Shown here: positions 6,490 to 15,131 of the stretch, in pieces
Position numbering within the stretch: the first letter of the stretch is position 1
Layout of the letters: the number at the start of each line of letters is the position of its first letter
Source: Porticoccus sp950063125
GTDB taxonomy: Bacteria; Pseudomonadota; Gammaproteobacteria; Pseudomonadales; Porticoccaceae
Length of the DNA stretch: 64,000 nt
Strand: one strand, 5' to 3'
NCBI RefSeq assembly: GCF_963973895.1
Contig: NZ_CAXBBF010000001.1
Notes under the pieces: model-generated
Seen by the model: only the letters and a program-made list of their open reading frames with translations
The model's database searches: none
Told to the model about the DNA's origin: nothing
Made by a program: the position numbers and the translations under genes

Positions 6490-7557
6490 TTACCTTGTTG
6501 ATTGGTTGGGTTGTTGCCGTTCTTGCAATTCCTGTAAAAGTTGCCTGACGGGCTGGGCGGTGCCCACCGCCAGTGTTGACTGGGGGTTATACCAGACCAG
6601 CGCGCTGGTATCCATGACCTGCTGCTGTGGCTGAACGGTGATCAGCGCCGGTTGGTAGTCCAGATGGTAATGGCTGAAGCTGTGACGTCGGCCGGGCAGT
6701 AACTCCCAGTCTGTTGCGCGGTAACCGAGGCTGTTACAGGTCTGTTCTATCTCGCCTTTATGGTCGCATTGGGGAAACACCCAGAGTCCGCCCCACAGAC
6801 CACTGACGGGGCGCTGCTGCAATAGCACTTCCCCTGCCGGGTTTTGAATGACCAGAAACAGACACTGGCGAACCGGCTGCTGCCGATGGGGTTTTTTGCC
6901 GGGGTAGCGGATGGGTGTGCCTTCTGCCAGTGCTTTGCATTCCTCTGACAGCGGACATTGGCTGCAGGCCGGTTTGCTGCGGGTGCAGAGGGTGGCGCCG
7001 AGATCCATGATCGCCTGGGTGTAATCGCCAAAGTGCTGTGCCGGGGTATGTTGCTCGGCCAATTCCCAGAGTTGTCTGGCGACTGATGTCTGGCCGGGCC
7101 AGCCGTCGATGCCATGGTAGCGGGCGAGCACCCGTTTTACGTTGCCGTCGAGGATGGCGGCCCGCTTGTCGAGGGCAATGGCACAGATGGCACCGGCGGT
7201 GGAGCGGCCGATGCCGGGCAGTGCCATTAATTGTTCTTGGGTATCCGGAAAAACACCGCCATGTTCTGTGCAAACAAGCTGTGCCGAGCGATGCAGGTTG
7301 CGGGCCCGGGCGTAGTAACCGAGACCGGTCCACTGCTGCAATACGTCATCGAGCGGGGCTTTTGCCAGTGATGAAATGTCGGGGAAACGCGCCATGAACC
7401 GCTGAAAGTAGGGGATAACGGTGCTGACCTGGGTTTGCTGCAACATGATTTCCGACACCCATACCCGATAGGGGTCTTTGTTCTGCTGCCAGGGCAAGTC
7501 CTTGCGGCCGTGCTGGTCAAACCAGCACAGCAGCTGTTCGGAAAATATTGCGGACAC
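6490..7557 (-). CDS. mutY: A/G-specific adenine DNA glycosylase MutY
   Basis: 355 aa. It removes adenine mispaired with 8-oxoguanine or guanine in base-excision repair. Visible features are catalytic Glu36 in VSEIMLQQTQ, the helix-hairpin-helix LPGIGRSTAG at 113-122 followed by Asp137 in ILDGNVKR, and the 4Fe-4S ligands Cys191, 198, 201 and 207 (C-x6-C-x2-C-x5-C). A C-terminal NUDIX-like domain recognises 8-oxoG (QNPAGEVLLQQRP, GLWGGLWVFP). The start is GTG; its G is shared with the last base of the asmA stop codon, so translation is probably coupled. yggX follows 4 bp later. Confidence 0.98.
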   Translation of the reverse strand: MSAIFSEQLLCWFDQHGRKDLPWQQNKDPYRVWVSEIMLQQTQVSTVIPYFQRFMARFPDISSLAKAPLDDVLQQWTGLGYYARARNLHRSAQLVCTEHGGVFPDTQEQLMALPGIGRSTAGAICAIALDKRAAILDGNVKRVLARYHGIDGWPGQTSVARQLWELAEQHTPAQHFGDYTQAIMDLGATLCTRSKPACSQCPLSEECKALAEGTPIRYPGKKPHRQQPVRQCLFLVIQNPAGEVLLQQRPVSGLWGGLWVFPQCDHKGEIEQTCNSLGYRATDWELLPGRRHSFSHYHLDYQPALITVQPQQQVMDTSALVWYNPQSTLAVGTAQPVRQLLQELQERQQPNQSTR

Positions 7558-9740
7558 TATTGGAAGATACCCTTGAGCACCTCGTCGATGAGTTGTTTTT
7601 TGGGGTCTTGCTCTTTTTCGGCTGAAGGCTCTTTATCAGCTGAGGGCTCTTGTTTGGTTGAGGACTCTTGTTTGGTTGAGGACTCCTCCGTGGCCGAAGG
7701 CTCTTCAACCGCTGATGGCTCTTTATTGGCTGAGGGCTCTTCTGTGGTTGTAGATGGCTGTTTCAGGTATTTGTCAAACAGCTTTTCCTTGAGAAGGTCC
7801 TGCACTTTGCCCTGAATCAGCTGGTTGATGAACTGCTTGTCCGGCAGGCAGCTGCCCTTGCCGTTTTCGGCAAATGAGCCGGTGCAGCGGAAAGGGATGT
7901 CCCGGTTCTGAATGGATTTGTTTTTAATTGTGCAGCCGGTTTCCGAGGTGGTATCGCCGCGCAGATTGGCTTTGATCAGCATGTCGTAGGTTTCCCTGCC
8001 GAGATGGGCGGAGCCGTTGCCGGAAACCAGCAGGTTGCCGATGCCGGTGGTAAAACCGGGCAGGGTAATCTGCTGGTCCTGCCATTTGATCGTGCCCTGC
8101 ATGTCCTGCAGGGTGGTGTGATTTGGCCAGGTCTTGCCGGTCAATGTTCTGCCCTCTACGAGGGAGGCCATTTCACAATAACTTTTTTCCACATTGATGT
8201 TGTCGACCTGCAGCTCCGAGAAGCTGAAGTCGCCGTTGCCGTTCATGTTGTCCAGCAGGGCTTCGCTGCTGTCGCCGGCGCTGTTGCCGGTGAAATTCAT
8301 GGTCAGCTTGCCGTGGATGTCGCCCTGCGCGGCCAGTGTCAGCAGCGCTTTGTGCAGGTCTATTGCAGCCACGTTCTGGGTAAAGCTGACGGTTGGGGTG
8401 GCTCTGCCAAGGTCTGCCCTGGCGGTGGTTTTGAAGGTGCCGCCAAATATGCCGCCGGAGAGTTCGCTGACTTGCACTACTTTGCCATTGGCCAGCAGTT
8501 TGAGGAGGAGATTGTCCACGCGGATGTTATCTGCCGTCAGGCTTGCCAGGCTCAGTTCCACTTCGCCCTTGCCGCCTTCGAGCAGTGCCAGCGGTGCCAG
8601 TAATGGGGTGAAGAGGGCAGCTTGCTGCTCGGTGGATTCCGTTTCGCTGGTGGCGGGCAGGACAAGGTGGTCGCCTTCTATTTTCATGGATAGCTGTCGA
8701 GTTCCCTGAAGTTGCAGGTTCATATTGCCGGTGGCATTAAATTCGTCCAGCGCCAGTTTCAGGTTGCTCAGGGCAACGGCTTTTTCCGATACGGCAAACG
8801 TGGTGGCGATGCCCAATTTTTTGAAACCTTCGGGAGGCTCTTCTATCGGCAGCTCTGCGAGGACGAGGTTCTGTAGCGACAGTTCGCCCTGCAGCGCAGG
8901 AGCGGTTTGCAATCCTGCGCCATTGACCGCGCCAGTGATGCTTGCCGATCCCAGCTTGCCGGTGATGTCTGTGACGGAGAGGCTGTCTGTGTCACCTTCA
9001 TAATCGGCATTGAACTTCAACGTCAATGGCAGTTTCTCCAGCCCTTTTACCGATAGTCTGGCATCGGAAAGGGTGAGTTTTTGTGGGCTGGCCTCAACGG
9101 CGACAAAGGATTGCAGTGCGACCTGCAGGGTCGGCTGGTCGGGGAGCGCGGTGATGAATTCGAGGTTGATGGCAAAGGGTTTGCCATCGAGATTGAGTTT
9201 TGTGCTGGTAAAGTTTAGTTGTTCGAATATCCGGTCAGGTGCGTCTGGTGATGTCACGGTGATCCGGCTATCGGTCAGGGAGATTTCATCGATGGCCAGC
9301 TCAAAAGGCAGGTCACCGGTTTTTGTGTCACTGGTAGCGGCAGCGGCCCCGGGCAGCGCCGCCACATTGGCGGCTTCGGCGGCTGTTTTTGTGCGGATAT
9401 CGGCACCATCAAAGGTGATCGCTTGCAGGCGAACAGTGCGTGTCAGCAGTGCTCTCCAGTCGAGGATCAGGCTGGCTTCCCGAAATTTTATATCGGGTAT
9501 TCCAGTATCTTCTTTGGTGGCGGTGAGTGATGAGCTGCCCGCTTGAACGGCCAGATTGGGAAAGAACGACCAGCTCAGGTCGCCGTCTATTTTCAGCTCG
9601 AGGTCGTTCTGTCGGGCAAGTTTTTCCAGTTCAGGTTTGTAGGTGTTCGGGTCGACGCCAAATAGCAGAAAAGTTACGCCCCCGGCCACAACCAACATCA
9701 ACACCAGTAACATTACCAATATAATTCTTAGCAGTTTCAT
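7557..9740 (-). CDS. AsmA-family protein
   Basis: About 727 aa from the ATG at 9740. A GTG nine bases upstream is possible, but GAGAG fits the ATG better. An N-terminal membrane anchor (MKLLRIILVMLLVLML) is followed by the AsmA N-terminal pattern (VDPNTYKPELEKLARQ, LSWSFFP), a long beta-rich periplasmic body, and a conserved C-terminal AsmA_2-like part with CEMASLVEGRTL. AsmA-family proteins are inner-membrane, periplasm-spanning proteins thought to move or organise phospholipids between membranes. An unusual C-terminal tail of seven Glu/Ser-rich hexapeptides precedes the last 18 residues. mutY overlaps its stop by one base. Confidence 0.9.
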   Translation of the reverse strand: MKLLRIILVMLLVLMLVVAGGVTFLLFGVDPNTYKPELEKLARQNDLELKIDGDLSWSFFPNLAVQAGSSSLTATKEDTGIPDIKFREASLILDWRALLTRTVRLQAITFDGADIRTKTAAEAANVAALPGAAAATSDTKTGDLPFELAIDEISLTDSRITVTSPDAPDRIFEQLNFTSTKLNLDGKPFAINLEFITALPDQPTLQVALQSFVAVEASPQKLTLSDARLSVKGLEKLPLTLKFNADYEGDTDSLSVTDITGKLGSASITGAVNGAGLQTAPALQGELSLQNLVLAELPIEEPPEGFKKLGIATTFAVSEKAVALSNLKLALDEFNATGNMNLQLQGTRQLSMKIEGDHLVLPATSETESTEQQAALFTPLLAPLALLEGGKGEVELSLASLTADNIRVDNLLLKLLANGKVVQVSELSGGIFGGTFKTTARADLGRATPTVSFTQNVAAIDLHKALLTLAAQGDIHGKLTMNFTGNSAGDSSEALLDNMNGNGDFSFSELQVDNINVEKSYCEMASLVEGRTLTGKTWPNHTTLQDMQGTIKWQDQQITLPGFTTGIGNLLVSGNGSAHLGRETYDMLIKANLRGDTTSETGCTIKNKSIQNRDIPFRCTGSFAENGKGSCLPDKQFINQLIQGKVQDLLKEKLFDKYLKQPSTTTEEPSANKEPSAVEEPSATEESSTKQESSTKQEPSADKEPSAEKEQDPKKQLIDEVLKGIFQ
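7614..7739 (-). repeat. 18-bp coding repeats in the AsmA tail (seven hexapeptides)
   Basis: Seven consecutive 18-bp units encode EPSANK, EPSAVE, EPSATE, ESSTKQ, ESSTKQ, EPSADK and EPSAEK. They are in frame and absent from ordinary AsmA proteins, so copy number may vary between strains by slippage. Confidence 0.85.
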
Positions 9741-9766
9741 GGGTATCACTCTCTGTCCGGGAAAGC

Positions 9767-9809
9767 CAAAACGGCCATTGCAGGCAACTATGTTACTCGC
9801 AATGGCCGT
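9767..9809 (-). terminator. terminator of the TonB receptor gene
   Basis: Perfect 11-bp arms ACGGCCATTGC (9771-9781) and GCAATGGCCGT (9799-9809) with a 17-nt loop, followed on the minus strand by TTTTGG. It lies between the receptor stop and asmA. Confidence 0.6.
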
Positions 9810-9850
9810 AATTGTTTACCGATACGCGACGGCTTGGTGCCGCTGCCGGA

Positions 9851-11866
9851 TCAGAAGCTGTAACGTACCCCCAGCTCCAGACTCAGGCGCGACTCGGGGG
9901 CGAATTCCCGCAGGAAGGATGTGGAGTTACGGATTTCCTCATCCAGCAGGTTGTTGGCCTTGGCAAAGAACAGCCAGTCCCCGGCAGCAGTATCCACATG
10001 GTAGTTGAAGTGGGCATCCAGGCGGGTGTAGCTGTCAGTATCCTCTTCAAATTCACCGGAGTGGTTCTGTTTCTTGACATCGGTGAGCCGAAAGCCGGTG
10101 TGCCAGTTGTAGGCCTGATAATCCAGTGCTATGCCATAACGCAGTGGCGGGATTCGCGGCACATCACCGCCTTTATCCAGCTTGGCACGCACGTAATCAC
10201 CGAATATTTCCACCTGCCAGTTATCTCTGAATGGAACGACCAGTGAGGCTTCAGCACCCCTGAAGGTGGCATCCTGTTGCTGGAATTGATAGATATCCAG
10301 CTCCTCTTCCTCATTTTCTTCACCGGTATTTTTCTTGAAGATAAAATCATCAATTTTGTTGTAGAAAATACTCAGCTTCAGATCAACTGGTCCCTGGTAG
10401 CGGTAGCCCAGCTCAATATTGTGGCTGGTTTCCTCATCGAGGTCCCTATCGCCGACATCGAAGCTCTGGCTGGCGAAGTGGGGACCATTGGACAACAGTT
10501 CCTCAACGACGGGAGCACGATCTGCGCGGCTCAGTGACAGACTCAACGACTGCTCGTCGGTCACCTGCCAGAGGCTGCCGGCGGACAGGCTGTAAATGTT
10601 ATGGCTGATTTTGGAACCGTTGTCGGGGTCTACGGTTTGCCGGTCAAAGCGGGCCCCGAGCTCATGGGTGAACTGGTTCTGCGTGGTTTCGCCCACCCAG
10701 AACAACCCACCCTGACGGATATCGGACTTGGGTACGAAGGCTTCATCGCCGATGGCGCCGAAGCGGCGATCTTCCAGCTGTGTACCAAAAGCGCCTTTCC
10801 AGCCGGCAATTTCCCTGTGTACCAGTTCTCCCCTGAATTCAAACGCTTCATTGAAGAATTTGGTGCCTTTTTCACCGCTTTCCAGTTCTATGTGCTCATA
10901 GTCGTTATAGCCGAGACGGAAGCGGCCCAGTTCGATACCGGGCAGGATGTTTGCCCATTCGCCCTTCAGGTCGATCCGGGTCTGTTCCATATCGATGCGA
11001 ATCAATTCACCTTCTTCATCGTCATGATGATCGTCATCATGGTCATCTTCTTCGTGATGCCCGTGGGATCCCGGCGGTATGCCGTATTCATTGTTGATCT
11101 GGCTGAACGACATACCGATAAAACCTTCATCGCTTATCCAGGATAATCCTGCACTGAAGGCGTCGGCCCGGGTGTCGGTATTTTCGATATAGCCACGGGT
11201 GCTTTCGGGCTCTTCACCGGGTTCCGGTTCCTGGGCATAACCCTGTATCTTGAGGTCATTGCTTTCCCGGTAAATACCGTCCAGATGCCACGCCCAGCTG
11301 CCGGCGCCGCCATCCAGTTTGAACACGGTGCTGTCCTGGTCGCTGGCGGTGTTATGGCGATATTCCACGGCACCTTCAAGCTTCTCGGGTACCTTGTCGG
11401 GAATCCGGTTGTCGATGACATTGACCACGCCACCGACCGCACCGCTGCCATAGCGCAGTGTGGCCGGTCCCCGCAGGATTTCGATACGTTCCGCGAGCAA
11501 TGCTTCTGTGGTGATGGCGTGATCGCCACTGACGGTAGAGGCATCCATGGTGCCGAGACCATCCTGCAGGACGCGAACACGGTTATCGCTCTGACCGCGA
11601 ATCACGGGTTTGCCAACCCCGGGACCAAACCCCTGGTTGGTGACGCCGGGTTCATCCTTGAGGAATTCACCGATGGTCGCGGCGGCTTTATTGCGCAGAT
11701 TTTCACCCGACAGAACACTGACGGACTGTTTTATCCCGGCAGAGTCCTCCTGCAGTGGTGAGGCGGAGATGATGACTTCATTGATTTCGTTGTGGTGCTG
11801 GCTTTGTGCCAAGACAACACAGGGCAGACTGGACACGGCCAGCGCTACCATAAAAGGCGTTTTCAT
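9851..11866 (-). CDS. TonB-dependent receptor, ZnuD-like (putative zinc receptor)
   Basis: 671 aa. Signal peptide 1-20 (VSSLPCVVLA), a TonB-box-like segment (NEVIISASP), the plug domain (KAAATIGEFLKDEPGV, PVIRGQSDNRVRVLQDG, ERIEILRGPATLRYGSGAVGG) and a 22-strand-type barrel ending in a C-terminal Phe (GVRYSF). At residues 267-281 there is an external-loop-like stretch rich in His and Asp (SHGHHEEDDHDDDHH), the hallmark of ZnuD-type zinc receptors. The likely role is zinc uptake across the outer membrane; heme or another metal is possible. A small secreted protein gene precedes it by 52 bp. I saw no clear Zur palindrome upstream. Confidence 0.88.
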   Translation of the reverse strand: MKTPFMVALAVSSLPCVVLAQSQHHNEINEVIISASPLQEDSAGIKQSVSVLSGENLRNKAAATIGEFLKDEPGVTNQGFGPGVGKPVIRGQSDNRVRVLQDGLGTMDASTVSGDHAITTEALLAERIEILRGPATLRYGSGAVGGVVNVIDNRIPDKVPEKLEGAVEYRHNTASDQDSTVFKLDGGAGSWAWHLDGIYRESNDLKIQGYAQEPEPGEEPESTRGYIENTDTRADAFSAGLSWISDEGFIGMSFSQINNEYGIPPGSHGHHEEDDHDDDHHDDEEGELIRIDMEQTRIDLKGEWANILPGIELGRFRLGYNDYEHIELESGEKGTKFFNEAFEFRGELVHREIAGWKGAFGTQLEDRRFGAIGDEAFVPKSDIRQGGLFWVGETTQNQFTHELGARFDRQTVDPDNGSKISHNIYSLSAGSLWQVTDEQSLSLSLSRADRAPVVEELLSNGPHFASQSFDVGDRDLDEETSHNIELGYRYQGPVDLKLSIFYNKIDDFIFKKNTGEENEEEELDIYQFQQQDATFRGAEASLVVPFRDNWQVEIFGDYVRAKLDKGGDVPRIPPLRYGIALDYQAYNWHTGFRLTDVKKQNHSGEFEEDTDSYTRLDAHFNYHVDTAAGDWLFFAKANNLLDEEIRNSTSFLREFAPESRLSLELGVRYSF

Positions 11867-11918
11867 GGGTGTTATTCCTATAACTTAAACAGGTAAATTC
11901 AGAGCTTGAATTGTGTGT

Positions 11919-12197
11919 TCAGTGATAGGCAGGTGGGGCGCGACTGTTGCGCGGTGCACTGGGCTGGAGGGGATGGGTAGAGGCCGGTGTTGCGGTAATT
12001 CCCGCACTGACAAGATGTAACAGAAAATCCGGCGACTGGCTTTGCAGGGTGGCCAGTCCACCGCTGGCGCTGTGGAGAATCTCACAGCTGACGGTGTGAT
12101 TGTCCAGATGCACATGGGCGGCCGCCGTCTCGCTCAGCCACAGGGTAGTGACAGCCAACAGGCAGACGAGAAGAATGTTGGGGCTTCGCAAGCGCAT
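11919..12197 (-). CDS. small secreted histidine-containing protein upstream of the TonB receptor
   Basis: 92 aa, family not firmly recognised. A clear signal peptide (NILLVCLLAVTTLWLSETAAA) is followed by a mature chain starting HVHLDNHTVSCEILHSASGG, with His also at 61, 75 and the C terminus (PPAYH). Short periplasmic proteins with His/Cys motifs are often found beside metal-transport genes; here one Cys of the usual Cys pair is not seen. It is 52 bp upstream of the receptor in the same direction, so the two are likely co-transcribed. A metal-binding or sensing role is inference only. Confidence 0.6.
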   Translation of the reverse strand: MRLRSPNILLVCLLAVTTLWLSETAAAHVHLDNHTVSCEILHSASGGLATLQSQSPDFLLHLVSAGITATPASTHPLQPSAPRNSRAPPAYH

Positions 12198-12324
12198 AAA
12201 GGTCAGGCAGATAAGTGTAATAAACAGCCGGTGAGTGTAATGACTTCCTCCTGCTTATGGAAGGGTGGCGGTGAGGGCCCTATAATGGGACGGCCCGATA
12301 ACGGGACACATGTTGGAGACGCAG

Positions 12325-12918
12325 ATGGCGGAACGGAAAGCAACAGTCAAACGCGATACGCTGGAGACCCAGATTAGCGTTGAGGTAAATATCGACGGAA
12401 CCGGGCAGGTCAATTTTGCCACCGGCATCCCGTTTCTCGAGCATATGCTGGACCAGATTGCCCGTCACGGTTTGATTGATATAACGGTAACAGCCGAAGG
12501 GGATACCCATATCGATGACCACCACTCGGTGGAGGATATCGGCATCACCCTGGGGCAGGCATTCCAGCAGGCGCTGGGTGACAAGAAAGGCATTCGTCGC
12601 TACGGCCACGCCTATGTGCCACTGGACGAGGCGCTATCCAGAGTCGTGGTGGACTTCTCTGGTCGTCCTGGCCTGGAAATGTTTGTCGATTTTGCCCGCG
12701 CCCGAGTGGGCGATTTCGATGTGGATCTCAGTTACGAGTTCTTCCAGGGCTTTGTTAATCACGCGGGTATGACTCTGCACATCGACAACCTTCGTGGTCA
12801 CAACGCCCACCATCAGATTGAAACCATCTTCAAGGCCTTTGGCCGCGCCGTACGTATGGCGGTTGAGATGGATCCCAGAATGGCCGGAGTGATGCCTTCG
12901 ACCAAGGGCACACTGTAA
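12325..12918 (+). CDS. hisB: imidazoleglycerol-phosphate dehydratase
   Basis: 197 aa from the ATG at 12325, which has GGAG eight bases upstream; an in-frame ATG at 12310 is less likely because the family begins MAERKA. It is the monofunctional HisB, without a phosphatase domain. Mn-binding and catalytic motifs are visible: FLEHMLDQIARHG, DDHHSVEDIGI, NHAGMTLHI and HNAHHQIETIFKAFGRA. It dehydrates IGP to imidazole-acetol phosphate in histidine synthesis, in the cytosol. It is first of the hisB-hisH-hisA run, 14 bp ahead of hisH. Confidence 0.97.
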   Translation: MAERKATVKRDTLETQISVEVNIDGTGQVNFATGIPFLEHMLDQIARHGLIDITVTAEGDTHIDDHHSVEDIGITLGQAFQQALGDKKGIRRYGHAYVPLDEALSRVVVDFSGRPGLEMFVDFARARVGDFDVDLSYEFFQGFVNHAGMTLHIDNLRGHNAHHQIETIFKAFGRAVRMAVEMDPRMAGVMPSTKGTL

Positions 12919-12932
12919 ATAAAGAGCCGTCT

Positions 12933-13586
12933 ATGACAGATTTTCGTACCCGTATTGCTGTGCTGGATTACGGCATGGGCAACCTTCATTCCGTTGCCAA
13001 GGCCCTTGAGTCCGTGGCACCAAGGGCCGAGGTGATTATCACCTCGGATATCACAGAGGCCGAGGACGCCGACCGGATTGTCTTTCCCGGTGTCGGTGCC
13101 ATACGCGACTGCATGGCCGAAATTCGGCGACTGGGTTTTGACCGGTTTGTGGCAAAAGCCGTCCAGGAAAAGCCCGTGCTCGGAATCTGTGTCGGCATGC
13201 AGGCGCTGCTGGAGCATAGCGAAGAGAATAATGGTGTTGATTGCCTGAACATCCTGCCGGGTGAGGTGCGTTTTTTCGGTCACCATCTGCGGGATGAGAA
13301 CGGTGAAAAACTGAAGGTTCCGCACATGGGTTGGGACCGGGTTCACCAGACCATCGACCATCCCATGTGGCACGGCATTGAACAGGACAGCCGGTTTTAT
13401 TTCGTGCACAGCTACTATGTGGACGAAAGTCGCCCGGAGTTTGTGGCCGCGACCTGTGATTACTCGGTCAAGTTCGCCGCCGCGCTGGTTCACGACAACC
13501 TGTTTGCCGTGCAGTTTCACCCGGAAAAAAGTCACACGACCGGGCTGCAACTGCTGAGCAACTTTGTCTCATGGCGCGGTGATTGA
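12933..13586 (+). CDS. hisH: imidazole glycerol phosphate synthase, glutaminase subunit
   Basis: 217 aa. A class I glutamine amidotransferase: it starts with AVLDYGMGNLHSVAKALE, the nucleophile Cys is in GICVGMQALLEHSEE, and the catalytic His-x-Glu is in VQFHPEKSH near the C terminus. It supplies ammonia to HisF, which cyclises PRFAR to IGP and AICAR. The partner HisF is not in this window, so it must be encoded elsewhere. It lies 14 bp after hisB and 78 bp before hisA. Confidence 0.97.
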   Translation: MTDFRTRIAVLDYGMGNLHSVAKALESVAPRAEVIITSDITEAEDADRIVFPGVGAIRDCMAEIRRLGFDRFVAKAVQEKPVLGICVGMQALLEHSEENNGVDCLNILPGEVRFFGHHLRDENGEKLKVPHMGWDRVHQTIDHPMWHGIEQDSRFYFVHSYYVDESRPEFVAATCDYSVKFAAALVHDNLFAVQFHPEKSHTTGLQLLSNFVSWRGD

Positions 13587-13664
13587 TCGGGTCGGCATTG
13601 TTCCGGCCCGCAGTGCCAGATAATCGTTTGTCAGAAAACCATTTAAAATAAACAGGAATACATT

Positions 13665-14393
13665 GTGCTGATAATCCCCGCAATTGATTTAAAAGACGGT
13701 GAATGTGTGCGATTGCGCCAGGGTCGTATGGACGATTCCACCGTATTTTCCAGCAGCCCGCTGGAAACCGCAGCCAGATGGGTGGATGCCGGTGCCAGGC
13801 GTTTGCATCTGGTGGATCTGAATGGCGCGTTTGCCGGCGAGCCGGTCAACGGCGAAGTCGTCACCGCCATTGCCAAAGCCTACCCGAACCTGCCGATCCA
13901 GATCGGTGGAGGTATTCGCAATGCCGAGACTATCGAGGCCTATCTGAAGGCCGGGGTTCAGTACGTGATTATTGGCACCAAGGCCGTGAAAGAGCCAGAA
14001 TTCGTGACCGAAATGTGTAAGCAGTTCCCCGGCCATATTATTGTCGGCCTTGATGCCAAAAATGGTCGCGTGGCTACCGACGGCTGGGCGGAAGTCACCG
14101 AAGTGCTGGCCGCCGATCTGGCCAAACGGTTCGAAGCGGACGGCGTCAGCGCCATTGTCTACACCGACATCGATCGCGACGGCATGATGCAGGGCGTCAA
14201 TGTGGATGCCACCGTAGCGATGGCCCGAGCCTCATCCATTCCGGTAATTGCATCCGGTGGCATTACCAATATGGACGACATCGTCGCCCTCAATCGAGTG
14301 GCCGACCAGGGCATCCTCGGCGCCATTACCGGCCGTGCCATCTATGAAGGCACCCTGGATGTCGCCGAAGCACAGCGGCTCTGCGATGGCTGA
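13665..14393 (+). CDS. hisA: phosphoribosylformimino-5-aminoimidazole carboxamide ribotide isomerase
   Basis: 242 aa TIM barrel. It starts GTG CTG ATA ATC, with an AGGA eight bases upstream. Catalytic Asp8 is in AIDLKDGECVRLRQG and Asp129 in YTDIDRDGMM; phosphate-binding loops are QIGGGIRN and IASGGITN. It converts ProFAR to PRFAR, the substrate of HisF/HisH. In most gammaproteobacteria hisF follows directly; here the gene is followed by a degenerate GACCCCTTTAAT repeat and a convergent lipoprotein gene. Confidence 0.97.
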   Translation: MLIIPAIDLKDGECVRLRQGRMDDSTVFSSSPLETAARWVDAGARRLHLVDLNGAFAGEPVNGEVVTAIAKAYPNLPIQIGGGIRNAETIEAYLKAGVQYVIIGTKAVKEPEFVTEMCKQFPGHIIVGLDAKNGRVATDGWAEVTEVLAADLAKRFEADGVSAIVYTDIDRDGMMQGVNVDATVAMARASSIPVIASGGITNMDDIVALNRVADQGILGAITGRAIYEGTLDVAEAQRLCDG

Positions 14394-14466
14394 TTGATTA
14401 ATAAATAATCGTTACGACCCCTTTAATTGCCTTTAATTCGGACTGTTTTAATTGCGTAGAAGCTAA

Positions 14467-14492
14467 GAAAAAAGCCGCTGGGAAAGCGGCTT
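14467..14492 (-). terminator. terminator of the FlgO-like lipoprotein operon
   Basis: On the minus strand AAGCCGC / GCGGCTT with a 7-nt loop is followed by TTTTTT. It lies 80 bp after the lipoprotein stop. Just to the left, from about 14411, is a partial copy of the GACCCCTTTAAT repeat. Confidence 0.8.
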
Positions 14493-14571
14493 GGAGGGTG
14501 ATCTACGAAAGCTTGCGTCAACTGATACTACCACTATACATATAGCATATAGTCTTAATGACCCATCAGAA

Positions 14572-15120
14572 CTAGTTCCGGGTCAGTTGGCGCATATCTG
14601 GACCCAAGGGTAGGGTGTAATCCACTGAGCCTAGGATTTCGCTATCGGAAGTCCGTATAAGCTTAGCCGTTATATAGATATTTCTTGAGGCCACAGCGTA
14701 GGTGCCTACTACTACTTGTGTAACATCATGTTCTACTGAGATGTTTTTCAAAGCACGTGATAGGACAAACTCACCCTGTCGTTCCTGGATATAAATATCT
14801 TTTCTTAGCAACATTTCGGTAATTTTATGGCCACGCTGGGTTAGTCGTGAAGCGACTTGCTGTGCGGCAATACGGCCAAAAGTTGACGATACGGATAGGT
14901 TGTTTATATCTGCATAACTGGCAACAATTGTGTTGCTATTTGGTTTTATCTTATCGCCTGCCTGCTCCATCAAAAGGTCTGCAGCCTTATAGCTGAGGGC
15001 GACAATATCAGCATCACTAACGAATCCCCCTGCCTTTGAGTTTGAGGTGGTACAAGCCGATAACGTTGCAACGATTAGAGTGGATAGAAGTAAGGCGTAT
15101 ATGATTTTGGATAGTTTCAT
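14572..15120 (-). CDS. FlgO-family lipoprotein
   Basis: 182 aa. A lipoprotein signal with lipobox LSAC (Cys23) is followed by a FlgO-type domain: ADIVALSYKAADLLMEQ, IVASYADINNL, STFGRIAAQQVASRLTQRG and VVVGTYAVASRNIYI, with a final TSDSEILGSVDYTLPL. FlgO proteins in Vibrio are outer-membrane lipoproteins needed for flagellar assembly and motility, but the domain also occurs away from flagellar genes, and no flagellar gene is present here. It follows another lipoprotein gene 11 bp upstream, so the two probably form an operon ending at the hairpin at 14467-14492. Confidence 0.82.
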   Translation of the reverse strand: MKLSKIIYALLLSTLIVATLSACTTSNSKAGGFVSDADIVALSYKAADLLMEQAGDKIKPNSNTIVASYADINNLSVSSTFGRIAAQQVASRLTQRGHKITEMLLRKDIYIQERQGEFVLSRALKNISVEHDVTQVVVGTYAVASRNIYITAKLIRTSDSEILGSVDYTLPLGPDMRQLTRN

Positions 15121-15131
15121 TTGTCAGCCCC

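Noticed and set aside
8004..9546. Several plus-strand frames of 90-200 codons antisense to asmA
   Set aside because: They mirror codon positions of asmA, with no recognisable family and no ribosome sites.
12198..12309. A Zur box for the TonB receptor locus
   Set aside because: Two AGTGTAAT repeats are present but the Zur palindrome is not seen.
12813..13550. A 245-codon minus-strand frame across hisB and hisH
   Set aside because: Both his genes on the plus strand are conserved end to end; the frame is an antisense shadow.
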